Origin: Prevotella sp. | GTDB lineage: Bacteria > Bacteroidota > Bacteroidia > Bacteroidales > Bacteroidaceae | Reading direction: 5' to 3' | Assembly: GCA_022781445.1 (NCBI GenBank) | Contig: JALETQ010000007.1 | Location: 1-35,077, forward strand | DNA: 35,077 nt | In this document: piece after piece, positions 17,207 through 25,150 of the stretch | Position numbering within the stretch: position 1 is the stretch's first letter | How the letters are laid out: each line of letters begins with the position of its first letter | Notes under the pieces: generated by a model | Seen by the model: only the letters and a program-made list of their open reading frames with translations | What the model was told of the DNA's origin: nothing | Database searches by the model: none | Position numbers and translations under genes: made by a program

Positions 17207-18208
17207 ATGAACACCCATCCCTTTCAACTTCCCCGATACCCCGATCTCCTGCAAGGAAAGAAGCTGATGTACGTTCACGGATTCGGCTCTTCGGCCCAAT
17301 CGGGAACCGTCGGTCGCCTGCGCGAAATGTTACCGTCGGCAACCATCATCGCCGAAGACCTTCCGTTGCATCCGCAAGAAGCCATGAACCTGCTCCATGC
17401 CTTGACCGAAAGCGAGAAGCCCGACCTGATTTTGGGCACGTCGATGGGAGGAATGTACACCGAAATGCTGCATGGTTTTGACCGAATATTGGTCAATCCG
17501 GCTTTTGAAATGGGCGAAACGATGAAAGAACACGGCATGATAGGGGCACAGGCATACCAGAATCCGCGCAAAGACGGCGTGCAGGAGTTTCTTGTCAACA
17601 AGGCCTTGGTAAAAGAATATGCCGCCGTCACCCAATCGTGTTTCACCGAAGTGAACCCCGAAGAGCAAAAGCGGGTCTACGGACTCTTCGGCGACGAGGA
17701 CGACACGGTACACACCTACGACCTTTTTGCAGGACACTATCCGCAAGCCATCCGCTTTCATGGCGGTCATCGCATGAATGACCGATCATTCATGCACGCC
17801 GTCCTGCCCGTCATCAGATGGGTCGACGACCGACAGGAGAACCGCAAACGTCCCATCGTTTACCTGCACATCAATTGCCTGCGTGGCAATTTCGACAAGC
17901 CCGAAGGCAGTTCGCAAAAGGCGTTCGGCATGTTGTTGGAACACTATGAGGTGTATTTCGTGGCACCATCGCTCTCCACAAATCCGGCCGGGATGGAAGA
18001 AACGATGGCGTGGATCTTCCGGTATTTCGATGCTCCAACGTGGAATCATGTCATCTTCACCAACCAAAAACACCTTCTGATAGGAGATTACATCATCGAC
18101 CGCAGCCCGGAAGAGAGCTTCGTCAATACACTCATCGAGTTTGGCAGCGACGAATTCAAGACGTGGGATGCCGTCATCGACTACTTCACGCTACTTGGCG
18201 GGCAATAG
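17207..18208 (+). CDS. YqiA-like esterase fused to a degenerate NT5C/HAD domain
   Basis: A 333-aa two-domain protein. Residues about 15-205 form a YqiA/UPF0227-type alpha/beta hydrolase: MYVHGFGSSAQSGT near the start, nucleophile elbow GTSMGG (Ser79), FGDEDD (Asp163-Asp166) and GGHRM (His188). Residues about 216-333 match the fold of cytosolic 5'(3')-deoxyribonucleotidases: IVYLHINCLRGNF where the DxDGVL motif is expected, VYFVAPSL, then FTNQKHLLIGDYIIDRS and LIEFGSDEFKTWDAVIDYF. The first HAD motif has lost both aspartates (HIN in place of DMD) and the final DD is DR, so this domain is probably not catalytic. Substrates unknown. Confidence 0.8.
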   Translation: MNTHPFQLPRYPDLLQGKKLMYVHGFGSSAQSGTVGRLREMLPSATIIAEDLPLHPQEAMNLLHALTESEKPDLILGTSMGGMYTEMLHGFDRILVNPAFEMGETMKEHGMIGAQAYQNPRKDGVQEFLVNKALVKEYAAVTQSCFTEVNPEEQKRVYGLFGDEDDTVHTYDLFAGHYPQAIRFHGGHRMNDRSFMHAVLPVIRWVDDRQENRKRPIVYLHINCLRGNFDKPEGSSQKAFGMLLEHYEVYFVAPSLSTNPAGMEETMAWIFRYFDAPTWNHVIFTNQKHLLIGDYIIDRSPEESFVNTLIEFGSDEFKTWDAVIDYFTLLGGQ

Positions 18209-18214
18209 CCGCAC

Positions 18215-18585
18215 TCACTTTGTCGGTCTTGTGTTGATTTTTCGATCCTCTTTGGTCCACGTATATATCCACGAACCTTTGCGACTCGTAAACGTGTCAC
18301 CGCTCACCGACACCACTTCGCCCACGGCCGACACCGAAAAAGTGTGTCTTTTGCGGCCATTCATGTCGTAGGTGTAATACCAACTGTGCCCATCATCAGA
18401 ATGTAGAATTTCGAGCTGAATCCCACCGGTGCGCCCATACTTCGACCGCCGGTGTGCCATTTCCTGCCGTTTCGATCATTGACGAAATGCCGCGATCGCG
18501 TGGTTTCGATGTGGCCGCCGCGCTGTGCCTGCATGACCGTTGTCATGAAAACCATCATGACAACCGATAAAATCTTCTTTTTCAT
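18215..18585 (-). pseudogene. Frameshifted small secreted protein
   Basis: Two overlapping frames make one protein. The first (18585-18361) starts with a signal peptide (MKKKILSVVMMVFMTTVMQA) and runs HFVNDRNGRKWHTGGRS. The second (continuing to 18215) carries IQLEILHSDDGHSWYYTYDM and ends WTKEDRKINTRPTK. They join within 18410-18460; the distance corresponds to one missing nucleotide. Either the gene is broken, or there is a sequencing error or programmed frameshift. The family is not recognised. The product would be about 120 aa and exported. Confidence 0.6.
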
Positions 18586-18617
18586 ATCCTTTTTATATAT
18601 AGTTGTCCTTCGGTCAT

Positions 18618-18635
18618 CTGACCATTGATGGTCAG
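18618..18635. repeat. 18-bp palindrome
   Basis: CTGACCAT-TG-ATGGTCAG, perfect arms of 8 bp, just upstream of the frameshifted gene on its minus-strand 5' side. Could be an operator; no further evidence. Confidence 0.4.
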
Positions 18636-18835
18636 AACAAGTTTTCTGTCAGTCAAAAGGTGTCTGTTCTCTCCGGGAACGGTCAAAGTTTTTACCTTGG
18701 TTTTTATGGTCATCGACAAGCTCGTCATCGACTTTGTCTCATCCGGCCGATGCCGGCAAGGGCATTCCCGGCATACCTTTGCGGATGATTTTCAAAGACA
18801 GTGTCGGAGAATTGAACTCCGGTTGTCGAAGCATC

Positions 18836-18923
18836 GTTTGGCAAGACCTGCCCTTTCGTGGTGCAAAAGGAGACGAATTGCCTGCCGAAACCTGCCCTTT
18901 CATGTGATGAAAGCACAGGTTTC
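18836..18923 (-). repeat. 22-bp minisatellite, array 2 (4 units)
   Basis: Units start at 18836, 18858, 18880 and 18902. On the minus strand, units at 18836 and 18880 read GAAAGGGCAGGTCTTG and GAAAGGGCAGGTTTCG, sharing AAAGGGCAGGT with array 1; the alternate units are more diverged. Same 22-bp period, opposite orientation to array 1. Confidence 0.8.
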
Positions 18924-19074
18924 GCAGCACTCTCTGTCGTAAGATTCATAACGTTCTATATCTCAAATGCTTGCAAGCATAATGATTTTAGGCTTCGATA
19001 CGATGGCAATCGACACGACACAGGAAGATGATGCCTTCGGGAAAAGCCATTTTTCAAAATCCCAATTTGTAGGT

Positions 19075-19106
19075 ATTGCCGGGCATGTGGAATGTCGCTA
19101 CCTTTG
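19075..19106 (+). promoter_or_regulatory. Promoter of the flavodoxin gene
   Basis: ATTG at 19075-19078, a 20-bp spacer, then TACCTTTG at 19099-19106. The ATG follows 27 bp later, giving a short leader. The 14-bp palindrome at 18967-18980 lies about 95 bp upstream of the -33 element. Confidence 0.75.
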
Positions 19107-19133
19107 CCATCACAAACAAAACAACAGACAAAC

Positions 19134-19625
19134 ATGAAAAGTACCATCGTTATTTATGGTTCTTCGACAGGAACCTGCCAAGCCATAGCAGAAAAAATTG
19201 CTTCCAAGCTCGGAACAAAAGCAATAGATGTCAGCAACGCAACATCCGACGATTTGTCGGCATACGAAAATCTCATTGTCGGCACTTCCACTTGGGGGGC
19301 AGGCGAATTGCAGGATGACTGGTATGATAAAATCGACCTTTTGAAAGACAGTGCCGGCGGAAAGACGGTCGCCGTCTTCGGCTGCGGCGACAGCGAATCT
19401 TATGGCGATACTTTCTGCAGTGCCATGCGTGCGCTCTACGATGCCGCCAAGGCAGGTGGCGCATCAACCATCGGTGAAGTGTCGGTTGACGGTTACACCT
19501 TCGATGACTCCGAAGCTGTGGTTGACGGAAAGTTCATCGGCCTGCCGCTCGACGACATCAATGAAAGCGACAAGACCGAAGCACGCATCGACAGCTGGAC
19601 GGCTCAGCTGACTCCGGCGTTATGA
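19134..19625 (+). CDS. fldA: Flavodoxin
   Basis: Flavodoxin (163 aa), a cytosolic FMN electron carrier that replaces ferredoxin when iron is short. FMN phosphate loop SSTGTCQAIA (10-19), first isoalloxazine-contact loop TSTWGAGELQDDW (Trp54), and second loop FGCGDSESYGDTFC (Tyr90). Length fits the long-chain class. The start at 19134 lies directly after a good promoter. The DUF2023 gene follows 177 bp downstream, a pairing I recall from Bacteroidetes genomes. Iron-dependent regulation would be expected, but no Fur box was identified. Confidence 0.95.
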   Translation: MKSTIVIYGSSTGTCQAIAEKIASKLGTKAIDVSNATSDDLSAYENLIVGTSTWGAGELQDDWYDKIDLLKDSAGGKTVAVFGCGDSESYGDTFCSAMRALYDAAKAGGASTIGEVSVDGYTFDDSEAVVDGKFIGLPLDDINESDKTEARIDSWTAQLTPAL

Positions 19626-19802
19626 CGCAAGTCTCATCATGAACGACTGATGATTGTCGGCACGCCGAGCTGCAGTTCCAATCCCATTTCATTTATGACG
19701 GTTGCCGTGCCTTCCGACACGAACCGACACCCATGACGTTTCTTCAAGCATGAAGTGAAGGTCGTTTCGGGCGGCAGGCAACTTACAAACAAGTCCGAAA
19801 CC

Positions 19803-20201
19803 ATGTCAGAAATCATGTCCATCTATGCCCAATCCGGTGAGGCAAGCCATGCTGCCGGTGTACTCAAAGTGTTCATGAATCACATCTACGAATATAAGAA
19901 GGGTGTGAGAAGAATGATTTTGTTTACTTTCAACAACCGTTACACGAAGGCCATTATTCAGCGCATAGAAAGCCAGCATATCGCCTATTTGCTTCAGCCG
20001 GTGGGCAAAGGTGAACGCATGAACTTGTTTTTTGGAAAGCCGGAATGTATCGAGACCATACGGATGATGGTCGACAAGCCTCTCAACCGTCTCACACCCG
20101 AGGAAGATTTCATCCTCGGAGCCATGCTGGGCTATGACATTTGTGCCCAGTGCGAACGCTATTGCGAGCGTAAGTGCAAACCGCAAGATTGTGCCGTCTG
20201 A
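19803..20201 (+). CDS. DUF2023 family protein next to flavodoxin
   Basis: A 132-aa protein matching DUF2023: VFMNHIYEYKKGVRRMILFT, YLLQPVGKGERMNLFFG, PECIETIRMMVDKPLNRLTPEEDFILGAMLGYDICAQCERYC. The C-terminus is Cys-rich (CAQCERYCERKCKPQDC, six cysteines), suggesting metal or redox binding, though that is inference. The start is uncertain: 19803, 19815 and 19875 are in-frame ATGs, and the conserved part begins near 19866. Its position behind flavodoxin suggests a role in flavodoxin-dependent electron transfer or low-iron adaptation. Confidence 0.85.
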   Translation: MSEIMSIYAQSGEASHAAGVLKVFMNHIYEYKKGVRRMILFTFNNRYTKAIIQRIESQHIAYLLQPVGKGERMNLFFGKPECIETIRMMVDKPLNRLTPEEDFILGAMLGYDICAQCERYCERKCKPQDCAV

Positions 20202-20298
20202 ATAGGATGGTACCCCCATTTTTTATGGTATTGAAGCCATGTTCATTTATTAGTTCACCAGACAGAAAAGTATTCATAATGTTTTTGTATGACAAATC

Positions 20299-20331
20299 GG
20301 GACCGACTGCGAAGTTAGTCCCTTTTTTTTT
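20299..20331 (+). terminator. Terminator after flavodoxin-DUF2023
   Basis: GGGACCGACT and AGTTAGTCCC pair (two mismatches) around a GCGA loop, followed by nine T. It closes the plus-strand unit. Confidence 0.85.
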
Positions 20332-20419
20332 CCCCCAATCGGACATGAGGGCCGAGCCGGTTTCGCTTGATTGTCGGGCAGATGGATTGCAGAATGGGCG
20401 AAGCATGGCAGAACAAGAG
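20332..20419 (-). repeat. MITE-like intergenic repeat, copy C (inverted)
   Basis: Read on the minus strand, the end motif CATGTCCGATTGGGGG (20333-20348) follows an interior that matches copy A: CGGTTTCG, TGAT, and GCAGATGGATTG in the same order and spacing. The repeat is wedged between two converging terminators. Confidence 0.65.
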
Positions 20420-20449
20420 CAAAAAAAATCGACAGACAGGCTGTCGATT
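20420..20449 (-). terminator. Rho-independent terminator of manC
   Basis: On the minus strand AATCGACAG and CTGTCGATT form a perfect 9-bp stem with a 5-nt loop, followed by eight T. It lies 100 bp beyond the manC stop. Confidence 0.9.
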
Positions 20450-20549
20450 ATATCCCGTCATTCTCATAAACGGCAGAAGATGATGAGGACGGAGAGGTGA
20501 AAATGCCACTTCGGTCACATTCGGCGCAAAATAAGATGCCGGCGAATGG

Positions 20550-21641
20550 TCATCTGAAATCGGCATCGAAATCTTCTATGCGCGAGTCGTTGATGTAACG
20601 GCGGATGAGTGAAGGCGAATCGTTTTTCTTGCAAATGAGCAATACATTGTCTTTCTCGGCCACGACATAACCGTCGAGTCCGTTGAGAATGGCGATTTTG
20701 CCTTGCGGAATCTTGACGATGTTGTCGCGGCAATCGTCCATGATGACTTTGCTGTCGAGTACGACGTTGTTGCCGTTGCCGTCGCTTCGGGCTTCATAGA
20801 TGGAGAGCCACGTTCCCATATCAGCCCATCCGAAGTCACACTTCATCACATATCCGCTGTCGGCTTTCTCCAAAACGGCGTAGTCGATGGGCAGGTTGGG
20901 ATAGCGCGAGAAGTTCTCTTTCACGAACGAAAGTTCTTTTTCGAGGGTCAGCGATTGGTTGGATTTTTCCAAGGGCAGCAACACCGACGGCAGACTACGG
21001 CGCAGACTCTGCAACAGAAAACGGACCCTGGAAAGGAAAATACCCGTGTTCCACAGAAATTCGCCGCTGTTCATGAACAGTGTCGCAAATTCTTCTTCGG
21101 GTTTTTCGGTAAACGACTTGACCTTGAAGAGTCCCTCCTCATCCGAACTGTCGCCCATCTGAATGTATCCGTAGCCCGTTTCCGGACGCGTGGGGGCAAT
21201 GCCCATTGCCAGCAAGCGGTTTCCTTGATCGACGAAGTCCAGTCCTTTCAGGATGTTCGCCTTGAACTTCTCCTCGTCGAAGATGGCTTGGTCGGAGGGA
21301 ACGACCACCAGATTACCGTCGCCTGCCGTGCGCAACACCCTGAAGCAAGCCCACGCCACACTCGGCGCAGTGTTGCGGTGGATGGGTTCGGCAAGGATGT
21401 TGTCAGGGGGTAGTTGCGGCAATTGTTCTTCCACATAGTGGCGATATTCTTGGTTGGTACATACCAATATCTGCTCTGCAGGTATGATTTTCGCCATTCG
21501 GTCAAAGGTTTGTTGCAGCAAGGTTCTGCCCGTTCCGAAGAAATCCAAGAATTGTTTTGGTTGTCTTTCTCTGCTGCAGGGCCACAATCTTCTGCCTTTT
21601 CCGCCCGCCAAAATCACACAAAAATGATGCTGTTGGTTCAT
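20550..21641 (-). CDS. manC: Mannose-1-phosphate guanylyltransferase
   Basis: GDP-mannose pyrophosphorylase (363 aa): GTP + mannose-1-phosphate to GDP-mannose, feeding capsule, O-antigen, glycan and fucose synthesis. Nucleotidyltransferase signature LAGGKGRRLWPCSRERQPKQ (11-30), AEPIHRNTAPSVAW (84-97), VVPSDQAI (113-120), sugar-binding FTEKP (177-181) and WNTGIFL (197-203). It is the short form without a phosphomannose isomerase domain. The gene stands alone on this strand with its own terminator. No clear TAnnTTTG promoter was found directly upstream. Confidence 0.93.
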   Translation of the reverse strand: MNQQHHFCVILAGGKGRRLWPCSRERQPKQFLDFFGTGRTLLQQTFDRMAKIIPAEQILVCTNQEYRHYVEEQLPQLPPDNILAEPIHRNTAPSVAWACFRVLRTAGDGNLVVVPSDQAIFDEEKFKANILKGLDFVDQGNRLLAMGIAPTRPETGYGYIQMGDSSDEEGLFKVKSFTEKPEEEFATLFMNSGEFLWNTGIFLSRVRFLLQSLRRSLPSVLLPLEKSNQSLTLEKELSFVKENFSRYPNLPIDYAVLEKADSGYVMKCDFGWADMGTWLSIYEARSDGNGNNVVLDSKVIMDDCRDNIVKIPQGKIAILNGLDGYVVAEKDNVLLICKKNDSPSLIRRYINDSRIEDFDADFR

Positions 21642-22350
21642 ATTTCCTGTTTTTCAATGTACGATTTGAGTTGCCTGTCGATGAGACGGACTGCACCCGA
21701 ATGCCTGTCAGCCGGCATTTCGTGCAAGCCTTTCCGCGGCAAGGAGGTGATCCGTCTGCGGAATATCGACCGCACGCTTTCTGATTAACGCCCGGACAGC
21801 CGTTTATATTGCCCGATCGATCCGTAAATATCTTTCGTCCAAAAACCGGAAGCTTCTGCTGTCCGACGATGCTAATATAGTCAAAATCTTTGATTTGTGC
21901 AATAGAAAGCCAATCGTTTGCACTTTTTTTCTTCATCGATCGTGGCGGAATCTCCGTAGAATGTTCACAGTCGGGAAACCGGGTGGCACATGCCGGCAAA
22001 CAGAACTGCCGAAGAAGATCACAGTCCTCGCCCCTGAAAATCGGAAGATGATTCCGAAAGTCTTCCTTTAGTCTGTGGGAACATGCCGCCGCGGAGCATC
22101 TTACCCCCGGGCGGTTGTGTGATTGCGAGTCGGCAATCAAGGCAAAACCGGGCAGAAAGTGTCAGGAACAGGATGAATTGCAGAAAGAAATGTTCTGATG
22201 ACCGATTGGGGTTCAAAAGTGCAGAAAGTACCGTTCCGAGATAATTCGGAAGAGGGAACAGCATCTTTTCGGACGGAAAACACCGGGAAACAAAAACTGT
22301 CAGAATGATATATTTTTCATTTCATGTCTGATAGTTCAAAAATAAATGTC
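21642..22350. other. Long gene-free spacer between manC and the yitT leader
   Basis: About 700 bp with open frames but none with signal peptide, recognised motif or sensible start. It contains GATTGC/GCAATC arms near 22120-22137 and the repeat motif at 22193-22217. It looks like eroded non-coding or mobile sequence. Confidence 0.5.
22193..22217 (+). repeat. Family end motif, best consensus copy
   Basis: TCTGATGACCGATTGGGG followed by TTCAAAAG is the copy closest to the deduced consensus. No inverted partner was found nearby, so it may be a solo end. Confidence 0.6.
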
Positions 22351-22358
22351 TACCTTTG
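22351..22358 (+). promoter_or_regulatory. Candidate -7 element upstream of yitT
   Basis: TACCTTTG with a weak -33 region. If used, the yitT mRNA has a leader of about 300 nt that contains the short frame at 22401-22628. Confidence 0.45.
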
Positions 22359-22400
22359 CACCCGCAAAGGACACGAACTGATACCATTTTGACAAAATCG

Positions 22401-22628
22401 ATGGCGGCCGACAAGGCAAAGCACGGTTTTGGACGAATGAACTGCAATGAAAAACAAATGCCATCTGACTGTCGGGTCTTGGCAAAGAAATGGATCAAAC
22501 AGAATAAAAAGCACAGGAAACACACCGGTACCAAACAGTTTTGTGACCACCATCCCGAAGTCTTCATCACAGAAGAGGAAAGATGGACGGCCGACAAAGC
22601 TGTTACACCACTTACAAACGCGTTTTAG
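22401..22628 (+). CDS. Short open frame in the yitT leader (doubtful)
   Basis: This would encode a basic 75-aa protein (MAADKAKHGFGRMNCNEKQM at the start, then KKWIKQNKKHRKHTGTKQF, ending VTPLTNAF). No signal peptide or recognised domain. It starts 43 bp after a TACCTTTG promoter element and ends 35 bp before yitT. It could be a small protein, a leader peptide, or chance. Confidence 0.25.
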   Translation: MAADKAKHGFGRMNCNEKQMPSDCRVLAKKWIKQNKKHRKHTGTKQFCDHHPEVFITEEERWTADKAVTPLTNAF

Positions 22629-22663
22629 TAACTGATGATCTATAAATCTTTAAATCGATAACT

Positions 22664-23620
22664 ATGGACAAAAAACAACTCCACAACGTCCCTGTTGCAG
22701 AAAAAGTGAAAAACTTCGGCACCACCGCATCACAGGTAGTGAAGACAAAAAAATTTTGGGTTGAGCTTCTTATCATGACTCTGGGCATGTTTGTAGCTGC
22801 TCTTGGTATTTATTTTTTCTTGATTCCGAGCAAACTCATCGTAGGTTCGATAACCGGTCTTTCGCTCGTTATCTCTCAACTGTTGCCATTTGTGACGACC
22901 GGTACGGTCATTTTCGTGATCAACTCCATCCTACTCATTCTCTCTTTCTTGCTTATCGGTAACGAATTTGGAGCCAAGACCGTTTACACGGCACTCATTC
23001 TGGGACCGATGATCGACTTCCTTGCGCTGGTTTTTCCCATGAGCCAGTCACTTTTTGCCGTATCGGTGGGAGGGCAGATGATTGCCAACCCGTGGTTCGA
23101 CCTGCTCTGTTTCGTCATCATTCTCAGTGCTTCGCAGAGCATTTTGTTCAGCATCAATGCCTCGACAGGTGGCTTGGACATCTTGGCAAAGATTATCAAT
23201 AAGTATCTCAATATCAACCTCGGAACAGCTGTAACGATAGCCGGCGGACTCATTTGTTGTACGGCTTTTGCCATCAACAGCGTCGATCTGGTCATTATCG
23301 GTTTGATAGGAACATGGTTGAACGGATTGATCTTGAATCATTTCATGATAGGCATCAACTCCAAGACACGTGTCTTCATTGTCACGAAGGACTATGCCGT
23401 CATCCAAGAATATGTGGTCAAGGAACTCAGAAGAGGTATCACCATGCATGAAGTCATCGGGGGGTACACCAACGAATCCAAGATGCAACTGGAGATTTTG
23501 CTCACCCGTGAAGAGTTTGCCAAACTCATCGGCTACATCGACGAACACAATTTGTCGACCTTCGTCACCGCCGATACAGTGAGCGAGGTGTATGGTTTGT
23601 GGAACAAAAAACACAGATGA
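22664..23620 (+). CDS. YitT family membrane protein (DUF161 + DUF2179)
   Basis: A 318-aa inner-membrane protein. After a cytoplasmic N-terminus (about 30 aa) come six or so membrane segments (about 35-225) containing the YitT signature residues GIYFFLIPSKLIVGSITGLS and FSINASTGGLDILAKIIN. The C-terminal soluble DUF2179 domain (about 235-312) runs KTRVFIVTKDYAVIQEYVV to TFVTADTVSEVYGLW. The family's transported substrate is not established. It lies 143 bp upstream of the porin-like gene on the same strand. Confidence 0.9.
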   Translation: MDKKQLHNVPVAEKVKNFGTTASQVVKTKKFWVELLIMTLGMFVAALGIYFFLIPSKLIVGSITGLSLVISQLLPFVTTGTVIFVINSILLILSFLLIGNEFGAKTVYTALILGPMIDFLALVFPMSQSLFAVSVGGQMIANPWFDLLCFVIILSASQSILFSINASTGGLDILAKIINKYLNINLGTAVTIAGGLICCTAFAINSVDLVIIGLIGTWLNGLILNHFMIGINSKTRVFIVTKDYAVIQEYVVKELRRGITMHEVIGGYTNESKMQLEILLTREEFAKLIGYIDEHNLSTFVTADTVSEVYGLWNKKHR

Positions 23621-23763
23621 CCGTTCACCGATGAGGACATGACGGACCGGACTACAGGCTTCCGGCCATCCGGACAAGGCCTATGCTGCCCGAGAGCGAT
23701 ACTTCGATGCCGTCGAAAATCAACCCGCGAACAACAAATCTATTACAGCTTAAATATCTTACC

Positions 23764-24789
23764 ATGAAAATCAAAACCTGTTTGCTCTTGTCGGCATGGT
23801 GTTGCACGACAGTGATGGCACAAGAAAACTATCGACCGAAACTCGATTTTGAAATCAGACAAGATTACAAACGTACCTATGTGGACGGAGAAACCCGCAA
23901 GGAGGATTGCGGATTCAAAGGAAATGTCATGAATGTCATTCTCAAAGGCAAGATAACTCCCGAACTGTCATACGGCTATAGGCAACGATTGAGCGGTATC
24001 AACAAGGACCGCTCGTTCTTTGATGCCACCGACTGGGTGTATCTGGACTACCAAGCCACACCGCATTGGAGTCTGATGGCCGGCAAGCAAATTGTCTATG
24101 TGGGCGGCTGGGATCTCGAGCCGGCACCGATAGACGTGTACCATCTCTCGGAATTCACTTACAACTTCCCTTGCTATGAGTGGGGTGGTATCGTGAGCTA
24201 CAACACCCTTTCGGGTTCTGACAAGGTGTCTTTTCAACTTTGCGAAAGTCCTTTCAGGAAGAGTTACATGCAGCAAAACAATAAAGGAGCGGATATGTAT
24301 GCCTATAACTTGGTATGGTTTGGCCGTCACGGTTTCTTCGAACCCATCTGGTCGGTGAACCTCATGGAGTATGCACCGGGCAAATTCATCAACTATATCG
24401 CCTTGGGCAGCAAGTTTCACCTCAACAACCGATTGCAACTTGATGTCGATGTCATCAACCGTGCGGCCGAAGGGCAGGCCTTCTTCTTCCGCGACTGCTC
24501 GTTCATGTGCAAGCTGGCATACCAACCTTCGCCCAAGGTGAATGTCTTTGCCAAGATGACCTACGATGTCAATAAGAGCGGCACCGATGCCGACATGGCT
24601 GTGCTTGACGGAACGGAGATGACCGCCGTGGGAGGTGGCGTAGAATATTTCCCCCTTAAAAAGAAGAATGTCCGCCTTCATTCGTCGTTCAATTACTCTT
24701 TCGGAACAAACACAAATCCGAATGGTGTGTTGGTAGACAAACGCACGGCGGTGGACGTTGGTGTCACTTGGAGGGTCAATATCCTTTGA
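23764..24789 (+). CDS. Outer-membrane porin-like beta-barrel protein
   Basis: A 341-aa exported protein; the start at 23764 gives the signal peptide MKIKTCLLLSAWCCTTVMAQ. The mature part is a chain of alternating amphipathic strands ending in an aromatic/hydrophobic strand (DVGVTWRVNIL), as in Bacteroidetes phosphate-selective-porin-like (OprP/OprO) proteins: FKGNVMNVILKGKITPELSY, WSLMAGKQIVYVGGWD, DWVYLDYQATPHW. Substrate specificity cannot be read. It is probably co-transcribed with or adjacent to yitT, and is followed by a strong hairpin terminator. Confidence 0.8.
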   Translation: MKIKTCLLLSAWCCTTVMAQENYRPKLDFEIRQDYKRTYVDGETRKEDCGFKGNVMNVILKGKITPELSYGYRQRLSGINKDRSFFDATDWVYLDYQATPHWSLMAGKQIVYVGGWDLEPAPIDVYHLSEFTYNFPCYEWGGIVSYNTLSGSDKVSFQLCESPFRKSYMQQNNKGADMYAYNLVWFGRHGFFEPIWSVNLMEYAPGKFINYIALGSKFHLNNRLQLDVDVINRAAEGQAFFFRDCSFMCKLAYQPSPKVNVFAKMTYDVNKSGTDADMAVLDGTEMTAVGGGVEYFPLKKKNVRLHSSFNYSFGTNTNPNGVLVDKRTAVDVGVTWRVNIL

Positions 24790-24812
24790 TGTCGTATCTG
24801 TCGTGATGGCAC

Positions 24813-24850
24813 AAACAGACCGAATTTCGTCTTCGAAATCCGGTCTGTTT
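24813..24850 (+). terminator. Long hairpin terminator after the porin
   Basis: A 17-bp stem (AAACAGACCGAATTTCG with its partner, one mismatch) around a TCTT loop, starting with A's and ending in GTTT. It may act in both directions between converging genes. Confidence 0.8.
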
Positions 24851-25150
24851 GCTTTGGTGGGCTGTTCGAGGCTCACAAAGATAGTGCAGATATGGATAAA
24901 GAAAAAGGGGGAGTAGGAGCAAATCAATTAGGGTTGTCCTTGTAAACCCAAACGCTATAATGAACCGATTTGGTCTATTATCCCAACGAGTGTCATGGCC
25001 TTCAATGGTGATGAGGCCATGGACATGATGTAACTGCCCGTGGCTCTTGTAAGATCTCAGAATCGCGCTGTAACACGATGAGGGTAGATTTCGAGGTGGC
25101 ATGGTGATGGAAGTGTTTTCACCGTACCACCTCGAAAGGAATGGGAAAGA
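24851..25150. other. Convergent spacer with two further hairpins
   Basis: CATGGCCT/AGGCCATG (24994-25021) and TTTCGAGGTGG/CCACCTCGAAA (25089-25137, perfect 11-bp arms, 14 bp from the LRR stop). A weak family motif, AATGAACCGATTTGG, is at 24959-24973. No gene seen. Confidence 0.55.
25089..25137 (-). terminator. Hairpin beyond the second LRR gene
   Basis: Perfect 11-bp arms TTTCGAGGTGG/CCACCTCGAAA with an inner GGTGA/TCACC stem. No T-run follows on the minus strand, so it may stabilise the mRNA end more than terminate. Confidence 0.5.

Larger units (their letters stand above)
18586..19074. other. Gene-free spacer before flavodoxin
   Basis: Besides the palindrome and array 2 it contains ATGCCGG/CCGGCAT arms (about 18750-18774), a stray TACCTTTG at 18774-18781, and a perfect 14-bp palindrome ATGCTTGCAAGCAT at 18967-18980. 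No convincing gene is present. Confidence 0.5.

Noticed and set aside
18725..18949. Minus-strand frames of 63-74 codons around 18725-18949
   Set aside because: Their sequence is a translation of the 22-bp minisatellite units; no sign of a real protein.
21502..22140. Minus-strand open frame of 212 codons upstream of manC
   Set aside because: It overlaps manC out of frame, has many cysteine, arginine and proline residues without pattern, and no credible start or domain.
23968..24927. Minus-strand open frame of 319 codons
   Set aside because: It is antisense to the porin-like gene, which has a signal peptide and barrel pattern.
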